Below are positions 35,694-45,000 of a stretch of DNA of 64,000 bases, piece after piece. Origin of the DNA: Pyrinomonadaceae bacterium (GTDB taxonomy: Bacteria; Acidobacteriota; Blastocatellia; Pyrinomonadales; Pyrinomonadaceae). Within the stretch, counting starts at the first letter, position 1, and each line of letters begins with the position of its first letter. The notes beneath the pieces are model-generated. The model had not been told where the DNA came from. It saw nothing but the letters and a program-made list of their open reading frames with translations, and searched no databases. The DNA lies in the NCBI GenBank assembly GCA_014380365.1, contig JACMJZ010000024.1:186001-250000 (forward strand), in the 5' to 3' direction. Both the position numbers and the translations under genes were made by a program.

Positions 35694-36662
35694 ATGAGAT
35701 CTCCCAAGTTCCTCTTTTTGATACTTTCGCTCGTCCTGTTGGCCGGATGCGATTCATCCCAAGAAGGACGATCAACCTCAATCGAACCATCTGAACCGGC
35801 TGGCGCAGGGAGCTCGGCCAAAAAAGAAACCAGCCTTGAAGGGTTTATTTCAGAAGACCAGAGGGCCGAGGCCAGGCCGCAGAGTCCAGTCATGCAACAG
35901 GTCTCGCTCAATCAGGCTGACCAATCTCAGTCAGTCGCTGAGGCAGTGGATCGAAAGATCATTCGGGATGGGAATCTCAGGCTTGAAGTCACGGCTCCGG
36001 CCGATGCTCAACGGAAGGTCACTTCGATCGCAGAATCAGCTGGCGGTTTCGTGGTTACCTCCGAAGCAAAACGGCATGAAAACGCGGATACATCGAGGCA
36101 AGCGCTGGAGGTGACTCTGGTTGTGCGCGTGCCGGCGCTCCAGTTCGGTCCTGTCATGGATCAGATTCGCGCCATTGGGACGCATGTTGTTCAGGAGAAG
36201 ATAACCGGGCAGGACGTCACCGAAGAATTCATCGATCTTGAAGCTCGCATTAAGACACAGAAGGCCCTTGAGGGACAGTTTCTTGAGATCATGAAGCGAG
36301 CCAGTAAGGTAGAGGACGCGCTGGAGGTGCAGCGGCAAATCGCCGAGGTGCGCACAGAGATTGAGAAGCTGGAAGGGCGAAAGCGTTTCCTGGGAAACCG
36401 GGCGAGCCTTTCTACAATAACCGTCACACTTCATGAACCAAACGCGATTGTGGTTAGCTCGTCGAGCTTTGGCCGCAGTGTTAAGGAAGCTGTTCGAGAA
36501 GCTGTCGACGTTGCCGGGGCAATAGTGCTCTTTCTGATCCGTTTCGTTATCGTAATGGTACCAATCTTCGTGTTGGTAATTCTTCCCTTCGGGCTTATTG
36601 CTCGCTTCTTCTGGCGGCGCGCTAACCGCAAGCGGCTCAAACCTGAAACTGTTACGGAGTAG
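35694..36662 (+). CDS. DUF4349 lipoprotein
   Basis: The start ATG 35694 (322 residues) has GGAGG 6 bases upstream and yields a lipoprotein signal with lipobox LLAGC. After a polar linker (~20-85) the DUF4349 region runs from IIRDGNLRLEV. It includes a long coiled coil (~195-245: KALEGQFLEIMKRASKVEDALEVQ). A membrane helix lies near residues 280-307 and the short tail is basic. Family members are envelope proteins of unknown role. The downstream genes follow closely, suggesting an envelope operon: 35694, 36676, 37224, 37423. Confidence 0.85.
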   Translation: MRSPKFLFLILSLVLLAGCDSSQEGRSTSIEPSEPAGAGSSAKKETSLEGFISEDQRAEARPQSPVMQQVSLNQADQSQSVAEAVDRKIIRDGNLRLEVTAPADAQRKVTSIAESAGGFVVTSEAKRHENADTSRQALEVTLVVRVPALQFGPVMDQIRAIGTHVVQEKITGQDVTEEFIDLEARIKTQKALEGQFLEIMKRASKVEDALEVQRQIAEVRTEIEKLEGRKRFLGNRASLSTITVTLHEPNAIVVSSSSFGRSVKEAVREAVDVAGAIVLFLIRFVIVMVPIFVLVILPFGLIARFFWRRANRKRLKPETVTE

Positions 36663-36675
36663 GAAAGATAACTAC

Positions 36676-37212
36676 ATGCCACGCTCTGGCCTCGTTCTAA
36701 CTTTCATGATCCTCTTGATGTTCACCGCGTGTTCGAAGTCTGCGAACCCACTCAGCATTGAAACTACGGTTCAGCCTGCAGCGGAAAACGCGAGCAAGAG
36801 AATCGCATCAACGGATGTTGTGACGGCAGTGCCTGAGGCGGTCGAGATTGCGACTGGCGCTTCAAGTGAGGTGACGGTCCGGCTCACAATTCAAAGCGGA
36901 TATCACGTTAACGCAAACCCGCCGACGTTTTCATATTTGATACCGACCGAGTTAACGATCACTCCAGCGAATGGAGTTTCGGTTGGCGCGATCACCTATC
37001 CTCCCCCGATCAATGTGAAGCTTTCCTTCTCGGAGAAACCGCTTGCGGTTTATGAGGGAGAGACTAAGATCAGAGCGACGCTGAAAGCAGACAAATCTGC
37101 AAAGCCAGGTGAATACTCTCTCGCGACCAAATTGCGCATCCAAGCCTGCGACGATCAGGTTTGCTATCCCCCGGGGACGCGCGATCTGACAATTCCAGTT
37201 AGAATCAAGTAG
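36676..37212 (+). CDS. Lipoprotein with DsbD N-terminal-like domain
   Basis: Start ATG 36676 (178 residues) gives a signal with lipobox MFTAC. The domain from ~50 onward matches the immunoglobulin-like N-terminal domain of the thiol reductase DsbD. It runs from YHVNANPPTF through LKADKSAKPGEYS and ends in QACDDQVCYPP with two cysteines, the pair that relays electrons in DsbD. It lacks the membrane core and thioredoxin domain, so it stands alone. It may pass electrons between another reductase and periplasmic targets. This is inference from the family. Confidence 0.83.
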   Translation: MPRSGLVLTFMILLMFTACSKSANPLSIETTVQPAAENASKRIASTDVVTAVPEAVEIATGASSEVTVRLTIQSGYHVNANPPTFSYLIPTELTITPANGVSVGAITYPPPINVKLSFSEKPLAVYEGETKIRATLKADKSAKPGEYSLATKLRIQACDDQVCYPPGTRDLTIPVRIK

Positions 37213-37223
37213 GCAAGACGAAA

Positions 37224-37433
37224 TTGGCGCTGTTGTGGATCATCGTGGCGGGTGTTTGCATTGTGGCCGCCGCAATTTTCCTATTGCGTGGCGAATTCGA
37301 TGCTGCTTTCGTCGCGGCGGTAGTTGGCCTGGGTTCGTGGTTTCTCAATTACCGCACTCAGGTGAGCCAGAGTTTGGCGGCGCAAGATCTTCAAGACGAT
37401 CAGGAGGGTGGGGACGATTCAAATGAAAACTAA
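37224..37433 (+). CDS. Small membrane protein, unknown
   Basis: The protein has 69 residues from TTG 37224, 12 bases after the upstream stop. It has two hydrophobic stretches (LWIIVAGVCIVAAAIFLL; AAFVAAVVGLGSWFL) and an acidic Gln/Asp tail. It overlaps the next gene start slightly. No family is recognised. Position and membrane character support a real gene, but the start codon is uncertain. Confidence 0.6.
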   Translation: MALLWIIVAGVCIVAAAIFLLRGEFDAAFVAAVVGLGSWFLNYRTQVSQSLAAQDLQDDQEGGDDSNEN

Positions 37434-37962
37434 TACTCGGAAAGCATGCATGCCGGCGATCGCTCTGCTGGCGTTGGCAACGATTTGGTTCGTTCCCGGA
37501 CTTGCGCGCGCGTCAGACGAATCCGAAGTGCGTGGCACAGTGCAACACGTTTTCCAGCAGCTCAAATCCAGAGATTACGGCGCAACCTACGATTCCCTCC
37601 CCGCCGCCACGCGCAAGCGAATGTCGCGTGCGAGTTTTTCAAACGCTCTCAGTCGTGCGCAGGACCGTTATGTGCTCGACCGCATTAGCATTGGCAGTGT
37701 CAGAGTTTCCGGCAACATTGCAGTCGCCGATACTGAGCTCTTCGGACGCGTGACAAAGCCATTTCCGGCAGAAGGCAAGATCGTTGTGCAGCAGTATCTG
37801 GTGCGCGAGGATGGTAAGTGGCGCGTGGCTACCGGCGACACTGCGACGATTCAGCGATTCCTGAAAGCTAACCCGGCCTTTGCCCGCAAGTTTCCCATCC
37901 GCCAACCGCGCATTTACGTGAAACAGAATAACCAGTGGATCGAATTCAAAATGCCGCGGTGA
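37423..37962 (+). CDS. Secreted NTF2-like protein of unknown function
   Basis: The start is taken at ATG 37423 (179 residues), preceded by GGGGA; GTG 37408 is possible. The signal peptide ends near GLARASDE. The mature part (VRGTVQHVFQQLKSRDYGATYDSLP...KWRVATGDTATIQRFL) has the helix-then-sheet layout of NTF2/SnoaL-like or DUF4864-type domains. It is the last gene of the plus-strand envelope cluster and ends one base from the convergent HTH gene. Confidence 0.75.
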   Translation: MKTNTRKACMPAIALLALATIWFVPGLARASDESEVRGTVQHVFQQLKSRDYGATYDSLPAATRKRMSRASFSNALSRAQDRYVLDRISIGSVRVSGNIAVADTELFGRVTKPFPAEGKIVVQQYLVREDGKWRVATGDTATIQRFLKANPAFARKFPIRQPRIYVKQNNQWIEFKMPR

Positions 37963-37963
37963 C

Positions 37964-38215
37964 CTAGCTGAGCATCAGATCCTCAAACGACAGTTGAGCA
38001 TCGTCAACCTGCTCGGTGTATTCGCCGTGGCGAATGCGCGAACGCGGCACGTCGAGCGTCTCGCGCACAGCGTCGAGATGGAAACGAATGATGTGCGGGG
38101 TGACGCGAACGGAAGGAATGCGCCGCTGGCGAGCAAGTCGTCGCACCGTTGATTCGCTTACTTGCAAGACCTTGGCAAGCTGGCGAGCAGTAAGAAATTC
38201 TTCACGCTCTTCCAT
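37964..38215 (-). CDS. Small excisionase-family helix-turn-helix protein
   Basis: The protein has 83 residues. Its MerR/excisionase-type DNA-binding fold is seen in FLTARQLAKVLQVSESTVRRLARQ, followed by RIPSVRVTPHIIRF. The acidic C-terminal tail ends DDAQLSFEDLMLS. Such proteins bind DNA as small regulators or recombination factors. There is no integrase nearby, so a regulator is more likely. No ribosome site is clear, and the stop lies one base from that of the convergent gene. Confidence 0.82.
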   Translation of the reverse strand: MEEREEFLTARQLAKVLQVSESTVRRLARQRRIPSVRVTPHIIRFHLDAVRETLDVPRSRIRHGEYTEQVDDAQLSFEDLMLS

Positions 38216-38261
38216 CGTTTTGAGTTTGTAATCCTATAGTAATTACCAGCCTTCAACCAAA

Positions 38262-38296
38262 CATAAAACAGGCTGCGCTCCAGTAGCGCAGCCTGT
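38262..38296 (-). terminator. Intrinsic terminator after the CarboxypepD_reg-like gene
   Basis: A perfect 12-base stem (ACAGGCTGCGCT / AGCGCAGCCTGT) with a 5-base loop is followed on the minus strand by TTTTATGTTT. It ends the transcript of the gene at 38337-38960. Confidence 0.8.
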
Positions 38297-38336
38297 GACA
38301 AGCTTGGAATCTAATAAAAGCGAGCGTTAAAAAAGT

Positions 38337-38960
38337 CTATTTGGTGGCAGGCATGACGGAGAGAGCGATGCGATAAACGGCGGCCCCATCCACATCCACA
38401 TCTTTGCTGACCGGCTCGCCTCCACCGGGCTTGGCAGTAATGCGATATTTACCGGCTTCGGGCGCGAGGCGAAACACGAAGGAGCCTGTCTCATTTGTAA
38501 CGCGGCCGTCAATCTTTTTCGCAGTGCCGTCAGCTTCTACTCTAGCCAACTCAATTTTGACGTTTGGCATACTGCGGCCATCCTCATTGAAAACGCTGCC
38601 GCGAATAAACGCGATGGAGCCTTCATCGATCGTGAGGATTAGACGGTCGCCCAGAGAACGCGGCTTCCCTGCCTTCACTTCGACGTTCTCGATCGTGCCC
38701 ACACTGAGTCCGGCCTTCCTCAGCGTTATGCCATACCGCCCGGGTCTTAATCCCTTTAATTCAAACTCTCCACTCCTGGCGGTAAGGCCACGTGCGACTT
38801 CGAGCTCGCCTTGTCGAACTACCACCGAGACACCAGCGGGGGTGCCAGTCTCAACCCGCACCTTCCCCTTAACTCCGCCGGTCGTTTTGTCCTGCGCAAA
38901 TGCGTTGCCTGCGAGCAGGATCGCGGCGAGGAAGACGAGCATCAATCTGTTGTGAGTCAT
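38337..38960 (-). CDS. Secreted carboxypeptidase-regulatory-like domain protein
   Basis: The protein has 207 residues. GGAGAAG lies upstream of ATG. The signal peptide ends at NAFAQDK. Two CarboxypepD_reg-like beta-sandwiches follow. The first is ~28-110 (VKGKVRVETGTPAGVSVVVRQ... FELKGLRPGRYGITL). The second is ~118-203 (FIRGSVFNEDGRSMPNVKIELA... FVFRLAPEAGKYRITA). Such domains are structural or adhesive modules common in Acidobacteriota envelope proteins. It has its own terminator. Confidence 0.83.
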   Translation of the reverse strand: MTHNRLMLVFLAAILLAGNAFAQDKTTGGVKGKVRVETGTPAGVSVVVRQGELEVARGLTARSGEFELKGLRPGRYGITLRKAGLSVGTIENVEVKAGKPRSLGDRLILTIDEGSIAFIRGSVFNEDGRSMPNVKIELARVEADGTAKKIDGRVTNETGSFVFRLAPEAGKYRITAKPGGGEPVSKDVDVDGAAVYRIALSVMPATK

Positions 38961-39126
38961 TGTTTCTTCTCCGAGAAGTGGTTTTGCTGTTGCTGCGGAA
39001 GTACTAGTCTATGGTGCTGTTAATTCTAGAGCGCTGAGATGATAACTCACGCCGACAATCGTCCCAACTGTTCGGGTATTGGGTTGATGCCTGAAAACTG
39101 TCCGACTGTTGCCCCGGACCTGACAG

Positions 39127-39299
39127 GCTGGGAGCGCAGGCATCTTGCCTGCAGTCGTGGAATGCCACTCTGTCCAAGTTCAAATACAACACCGACTCGA
39201 CTGAACCCGTGGCCTGAGGCAGGCAGGATGCCTGCGCTCCCAGCGCCGACTCGACTGAACCCGTGGCCTGAGGCAGGCAGGATGCCTGCGCTCCCAGCT
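39127..39299. repeat. 54-bp tandem duplication with inverted partner
   Basis: Two adjacent 54-base units (39192-39245 and 39246-39299) each contain GGCAGGATGCCTGCGCTCCC. A single inverted arm (GCTGGGAGCGCAGGCAT) lies at 39127-39143. The array looks like a palindromic element whose right arm was duplicated. Confidence 0.85.
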
Positions 39300-39316
39300 C
39301 GCGCTCCCAGCACAAC

Positions 39317-39345
39317 TTGGTGATGACAAACCCGCCTCGTATAAT
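39317..39345 (+). promoter_or_regulatory. Candidate promoter for the VWA gene
   Basis: A perfect TATAAT (39340-39345) is preceded after 17 bases by TTGGTG (39317-39322), a weak -35. It lies about 50 bases before the start codon. Confidence 0.45.
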
Positions 39346-39393
39346 TCCGGCAGCTCGAAAGGTTCTCTCTTCCACGCTCGATGCGACGTGTTT

Positions 39394-40452
39394 ATGTCTC
39401 GCCATTCAATCAAACTCATCAGCTGCTTATCACTCGCACTTCTCCTGTGTGCGACGAGTCTCCAACATTCAGCGCAGGAGCCGGACCGGAGCGCGCAGCG
39501 TCCGCGAGAAGTATTCCCACGAAGTGGTGAAGAGCCGGATGAGGTCTTAAAGATCGACACCGATCTCGTTTCCCTTGATGTCCTCGCGCACAATGCCGAG
39601 GGCCGGCCCATAAGAAATCTTCGCAAGGAGGATTTCAAAATCTACCTGGATGGCGTTGAACAGCCCCTGGCGTTTTTTCAGGTGGAGCGCAGGAGCGGCG
39701 AGCGGCGTCCCCTGGCAATCGTATTTGCCCTCGACATTTCCGGCAGCATGAGCGCTGTGGAGATGGCCCGTCTAAGAAGTGCGCTCAACGCGTTCGCCGC
39801 GAGGCTGGCGGGTCATCGCGCTCTTTACGCGGTCATGGCTTTCGGCATGAACGTCAAGACCGTGCAAAAGTTTACTTCCGAAACGGATAACCTGGATCGA
39901 GCATTTGAAAGAATCGCGCGCGAACCAGCCGGACTTTCAACGCACACCTACGACGCGGTTGACGATGCCATTCGCCTGCTTGTGCGCGAAGCGCCCCGCA
40001 CCCTCGACCGCCGGTTATTGAAACGTGCAGTCGTGGTGGTGACCGACGGATTTCCGGTTGGCGACACGGTATCGGCGCCCACGGTCATTGAGCGGGCAAA
40101 TGCCGCTGACGCAAGTGTCTACGTGGTCACTCTTCCTTCTTACTCGCGTGTGATGGCGGCGTCAACCAGAACTCCGCTGCCGACTCCGTTGGACGTAAGC
40201 GGGTTGGCTGAGTTGACTGGTGGCAGAAGCGTCTACGCTGAGGAAACCAACTACGATGCGCTCTTTCGCGCGCTGGCTGAGGAGGTGACTGCTGCCTATG
40301 TGCTCGCTTTCTATCCGCCGGAGCAGAAGCGCCGCGACGGCCAGTTTCACACTATTAAAGTGGAGGGTCCGAACGGATTAACATTGAGGCAAAGCAGACC
40401 GGGGTTTCAGGCGGAAGGACGGAGTCAGAAGGCAGTAAGCAAAAAGCAGTAG
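39394..40452 (+). CDS. VWFA-related (acidobacterial type) secreted protein
   Basis: From ATG 39394 the protein has 352 residues; GTG 39388 is an alternative. A signal peptide ends near QHSAQEP. Residues ~50-100 form a beta domain typical of the family (VSLDVLAHNAEGRPIRNL..EDF). The von Willebrand A domain follows with its metal site Asp114-x-Ser116-x-Ser118 (DISGSMS) and VVVTDGFP. This arrangement is abundant in Acidobacteriota and supports the taxonomic placement. The last ~10 codons (SQKAVSKKQ) are encoded by a dispersed repeat. Confidence 0.88.
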   Translation: MSRHSIKLISCLSLALLLCATSLQHSAQEPDRSAQRPREVFPRSGEEPDEVLKIDTDLVSLDVLAHNAEGRPIRNLRKEDFKIYLDGVEQPLAFFQVERRSGERRPLAIVFALDISGSMSAVEMARLRSALNAFAARLAGHRALYAVMAFGMNVKTVQKFTSETDNLDRAFERIAREPAGLSTHTYDAVDDAIRLLVREAPRTLDRRLLKRAVVVVTDGFPVGDTVSAPTVIERANAADASVYVVTLPSYSRVMAASTRTPLPTPLDVSGLAELTGGRSVYAEETNYDALFRALAEEVTAAYVLAFYPPEQKRRDGQFHTIKVEGPNGLTLRQSRPGFQAEGRSQKAVSKKQ

Positions 40453-40509
40453 GCTGAAAGCTAATCTTCACACGAAAGTGCTTTCTGCCTACTGCTTAGT
40501 GCCTTCTGT
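40425..40509. repeat. Inverted CAGAAGGCAGTA-type repeat between convergent genes
   Basis: The left arm 40425-40460 and right arm 40481-40509 are built of short CAGAAG/GCAGTA modules. The left arm codes for the VWA protein C-terminus. It may terminate both convergent transcripts. Confidence 0.75.
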
Positions 40510-40512
40510 TCT

Positions 40513-40696
<184 letters not shown>

Positions 40697-41116
40697 TGCG
40701 CTACCTCCAGCAAAGATTGTTCAGGCGATGAGGCACCCCACTTCCAACGGTTACCTTGCCTGTATGATTGACCGCCACAATCTAACCGTGCCAGTGAGTT
40801 TTTGCAATACTCTTTTTGTCGGTTGTTTACGGCGGATAAGAGACGACCACGCGGTCGAGAAATATGCGAGCGTTCAGGTGTTTAGAGTCCAAGCTTTAGC
40901 TTGCTGCTTCAGCAACTCGGAGCAGGACAGGCATCCAGCGTGTCAGGATTTGGCGGGGGAACGGACAAAAATGTCTGTCCCCATCTGTTTTGCCTAACTG
41001 TGGATTCCCACAGTCTCGCAATCCGTACCCGGCGATCAACGTGGACGTGTTAACATGGCCGCCGACTGGTCAGCGCCGCCTCGTAGAGTTATGGAACGGA
41101 CCCGATAATCCCCCTT
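40697..41116. other. Intergenic region with palindromes, 420 bases
   Basis: This divergent region lies between the LysW-like gene and the DUF1175 gene. It contains a GTGTTTAGAGTCCAAGCTT-type repeat (40883-40912) with a complementary AAGC segment, and a hairpin GGGGAACGGACA...TGTCTGTCCCC (40955-40982). No gene is supported. Confidence 0.6.
40955..40982. repeat. Short palindrome (GGGACAGACA type)
   Basis: GGGGAACGGACA and TGTCTGTCCCC pair around a short A-rich loop. Next to it lies the GTGTTTAGAG-type repeat also seen at 46932 and 52055. Confidence 0.7.
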
Positions 41117-41974
41117 ATGTTCGCGCTTCTAAGACGGTCCCAAATCAGCTTCGCGCTTCTCCTTTCGCTGCTCCTGCTCGGCTCGTATTTTCTCCTGGTA
41201 AGAAACGTCGCAAGAAACGTCGCCAGCAAACACTCCGGCGATAACCCTTCGCCTCCGGAATCCGCAAAAAAGACAACCGCCGTACATTCCGTTTCGCTCG
41301 ACTCCGACCACGACGGCATTCCCGACGCCGCGGAACTGCAAAGCTTCACGGACCGCGAGAATTTTCGCCGGTGGTTCACGGTTATCGCGGAGGGTCAGTT
41401 TTATCGCTTAAGCGAGCAATGGAATGCGGAGCAGCGAGACTGCTCGGGACTCGTGCGTTTTGCCTGGCGCGAAGCGCTGCGCCGGCATGATCGCGTTTGG
41501 TTTCAGAAGATGGGCGCCGCGTATACACCTATCGCGCCTGACGTTGCGCGTTACAGTCTCGAGAAAGGTCCACTGGGCGAAAAACTTTTCCGTTCAGATT
41601 TCGGCTCCTATAAAGATGGCGACTCCGCTGACGGCACCTTCTCGGAGTTTGCCGACGCTCGCACTCTCAAGAGCTTCAACACACGATTTATCAGCCGCCA
41701 CCGCCAACAAGCGCTACCTGGAGATCTGCTTTTCTTCAACCAGCCATGGGTCCAGAAGTTTCCCTATCACGTGATGATCTTTCTGGGCGCCTCGCAACAG
41801 GGCGACGAACCGAGCGGTTCGGTCGTCTACCACACCGGGTCGTCGCCAACTGACGTCGGAACGGTGAAGAAGGTGGCGCTTTCGGTTCTCGATCATCACC
41901 CAAACAAACGTTGGCGGCCCGTGGAAAGCAACACCAATTTCCTCGGCTTCTATCGTTTAAAGATTCTTGACTAA
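41117..41974 (+). CDS. DUF1175 (YfaT-like) protein with NlpC/P60-like Cys/His motifs
   Basis: The protein has 285 residues with one N-terminal membrane helix (~10-30). A calcium-loop-like segment SDHDGIPDAAEL lies near residue 65. The core carries DCSGLVRFAW with Cys109, LPGDLLFF, and YHVMIFLG with His218. These are the spaced motifs of NlpC/P60-type cysteine peptidases that cut peptidoglycan peptides. The overall length and the adjacent A2M gene match DUF1175 (YfaT) of the E. coli yfa locus. I infer a periplasmic cell-wall hydrolase or amidase tethered to the inner membrane. The A2M gene follows after 34 bases. Confidence 0.85.
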   Translation: MFALLRRSQISFALLLSLLLLGSYFLLVRNVARNVASKHSGDNPSPPESAKKTTAVHSVSLDSDHDGIPDAAELQSFTDRENFRRWFTVIAEGQFYRLSEQWNAEQRDCSGLVRFAWREALRRHDRVWFQKMGAAYTPIAPDVARYSLEKGPLGEKLFRSDFGSYKDGDSADGTFSEFADARTLKSFNTRFISRHRQQALPGDLLFFNQPWVQKFPYHVMIFLGASQQGDEPSGSVVYHTGSSPTDVGTVKKVALSVLDHHPNKRWRPVESNTNFLGFYRLKILD

Positions 41975-42008
41975 CTCTTTCTCCGCCTGGCCCAAGGAGG
42001 CTCTGTCC

Positions 42009-45000
42009 GTGTCTGAAACGAAATCTCGCTCTTATCGAGCCATTACCGCTTCCGTAATTTATCTCGTAGCAATCGCCGCAGCGCTCACAATTGCCACAAT
42101 GCGTTCGCGCGCGAAGGGAGGTCCTGCTCCCGAGCTTGAGATGGAAACTACTGAAAGGGCGCCGGCAACCAAACCTTTCTTCTCGCTTTCCACGCATCGC
42201 ACTTACGGATCAAACGATACCGCTCGTCTTTGGGTCGACTATCAGGCGGTTGACCACCTGGACTTCCGCGTCTACCAAGTAAAAGACCCGCGCAAGTTTT
42301 TCACAGAACTGAAAGACCCTCATCAACTTGGCGAACGGGAAGAGGAAGACGTAGCGAAGTCTCTACCACACCGCAGATCCTTTTTGGAGCGGGTGCGAGC
42401 TTTTAAGCGTTGGGCTTACACGGGAGTGAAGAGCTTCGTGCGTGGCCAACTTAAACGCGACTCGCGCTCGGCTTTCAACAAGAAGTTTCGCGCTGAAGCC
42501 GACATCGTGCGCACGCCGCTCAATGTTTCAGATTACGCGCGCGTGCCGTTACTAAATCCCGATCAGCTTGTGAGCAGTTGGCGAGAGCCGTTGCCTCCGC
42601 TTGAAAACGAATACGACCAACGCATGATTCCGCTGGGCAAACGAAGCCCTGGCGTTTACCTGGTGGAAGCGGTGCAAAACGATCTGCGCGCTTACACGGT
42701 GGTTGTGGTTACCGACTTGACCATGATCGACAAGACAACACGTGATGGAGAGTTGCTGGTTTACACGGTAGACCGCAAGACCGGTGAGCCACGTCCGGGC
42801 GCGCAGGTGGAAGTCGTCCGAGAGAAAAAGGTTGTCGCCAGCGGAACCACGGACCAACAGGGCATCCTCAGGACGAAGATCGAAAAAGCAAAACCGACTC
42901 AACCCAGCGAAGAGGAAGAAGTTGAAAATCCGGAGGACGCGGATCCGGAGTTTGCTCAATCCAAGTCGCTGCTAATCCTGGCCAGGGAGAGCAGCAACTT
43001 CGCGATATCCGATCTCGGCTCGTTGTATTTCGGCGGTTATGAAGATGAAGAAAGGGGACCGGAAATCAAGGGCTACATCTACACGGACCGTCCCGTTTAC
43101 CGGCCCGCGCACCAGATCAGTTTCAAGGGAATAGTTCGCGTCGTTGACGCCGCCGGGGGCTATAAACCCGTCACCAGCAACACAGTCAACGTGACGATTC
43201 AGGATCCTAACAGCGCCATCATCCTTACAAAAGAACTTCCGGTGTCACCGCGCGGCACGTTCAGCGGTGAAGTCGAAACGACGGAAGAGTCTCCGCTCGG
43301 CAGTTACAGCATTGCGGCAGAAGTCGATGGCGGAACGTCACGAGGCAGTTTCGAAGTGGCGGAGTACAAGAAGCCTGAATACAAAGTGAGCGTCGCCGCG
43401 CCTGGCAAATTCATCCAGGCCGGCCAGAAGATCAATTTCGGTATCGACGCGAAATATTTCTTTGGTTCGCCCGTGGCTAACGCCGAGGTTAAGTACTACA
43501 TCTACCGTTCACGCTATTACGCGTGGCGGGGTTACGGCGAAAGCGATGAGAGCGAAGGCGAGTCAGACGGCGAAGATGAGTATTCGCAGTACTACGGCGG
43601 CGGCGACGACATGGTGCAGGAGAGCGAAGGCAAGCTCGACGCACGCGGCCACATGAACGTCGAATTCCAGGTGCCGCAAGCTGACGAGAACGACACCTCG
43701 GATTACAGCTACCGGCTGGAAGCGCAGGTCACTGATGCCGCTCGTCGCACGATCGACGGCAGCGCCAGTTTCGTGGCAACCCGCGGCACGATCATCGCCG
43801 ATGCAAATCCTGACCGGTATGTTTACAAGAAAGGCGACGTGGCCAAGATTCGCGTCGCGACCAGCGACTATGAAGGCAAGCCTGTTTCGGCGAATGTTCA
43901 GCTCAAGTTCGTGGTGCGCACCTGGACCAGGAAGGAAAAGAAAGCCGACGACGAATATTCATACCCTGAGTATGAAATGCATGAACGCGAAATAGCCTCA
44001 GCCGCCGTCGCTACCGATTCACAAGGCCAGGCCAGCTACGACTACACCGCGACTGAAGCTGGCAACATTTCAATAAAGACAGTGATTAGCGAGGGTGGGA
44101 AACAAGTGGCCTCGATCGGAGGTTACCTCTGGGTTACCGATCAGCAACATGCATGGACTGATTCTTCCTATTTCAGCGAAGACCACACCTCCATCAAACT
44201 TGTGCCCGACAAAAAATCGTACCAGCCGGGCGAGACTGCGCACGTGCTGGCAATTCTGCCGACTGACAAGGCGCACCTGCTGGTGAGCACCGAGTTGTCT
44301 ACCGTGATTTCGGTCCAGCACGTTAGCTCGCCGGGCAAAACAATAGTGCTCGACATTCCCATCCAGGCGAGTTTTGCGCCGAACGTATTTCTCAACGTGT
44401 CATACGTGCGTGGCGGCGACATGTATTCGAGCGACCAGCGGCTCGTGGTGCCGGCGCGCGACAAGATGCTGAACCTGGAAATTATTTCGAACAAGAAGGA
44501 GTACAAGCCGCGCGAAAGTGCGTCGTACACCATTCTGGCGCGTAACGATCAGGGCGCTCCTGTGTCCGGCGCTGAAGTAAGCCTTGGTGTCGTGGACGAA
44601 GCAATCTACAGCGTGGCGCCTGACTACTCCGGCAACATCAAGAGCGAGTTTTATGGCATGCGCTACAACAGCGTCGAGACCCATCTCTCGATTAACTACA
44701 GCTTTACAGGTTATGCGGGCGATAAGCCCATCGAGCTCGCGAAGAACAAATCCGCCTATCAGCTAGCCGACTTCAAGAATGAAGGCGCCATGGTTCAGCC
44801 TACGATCAGGAAAAACTTTAAGGACACAGCCTTCTGGCAACCCGACGTGGTCACCGGCGCCGATGGCCGGGCGACTGTTAAAGTTGATCTGCCTGATAAC
44901 TTAACTACCTGGCGCGCCACCGCGCGCGGAGTCACTTCCGACACGAAAGTCGGCGCCACGAAATATAAAGTTGTCGCGCGCAAAGATGTGATCATGCGGC

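Larger units (their letters stand above)
38961..39393. other. Intergenic region with tandem/inverted repeats, 433 bases
   Basis: This divergent region separates the leftward beta-sandwich gene and the rightward VWA gene. Most of the right half is the repeat array at 39127-39299, and a promoter candidate lies at 39317-39345. Minus-strand frames across the repeat (up to 152 codons) are repeat translations and not believed to be genes. Confidence 0.6.

Noticed and set aside
37964-38215. Excisionase of an integrated element
   Set aside because: No integrase, attachment-site repeat or mobile genes next to it; more likely a small regulator.
39192-39299. CRISPR-like repeat array
   Set aside because: Only two directly adjacent 54-base units without spacers.
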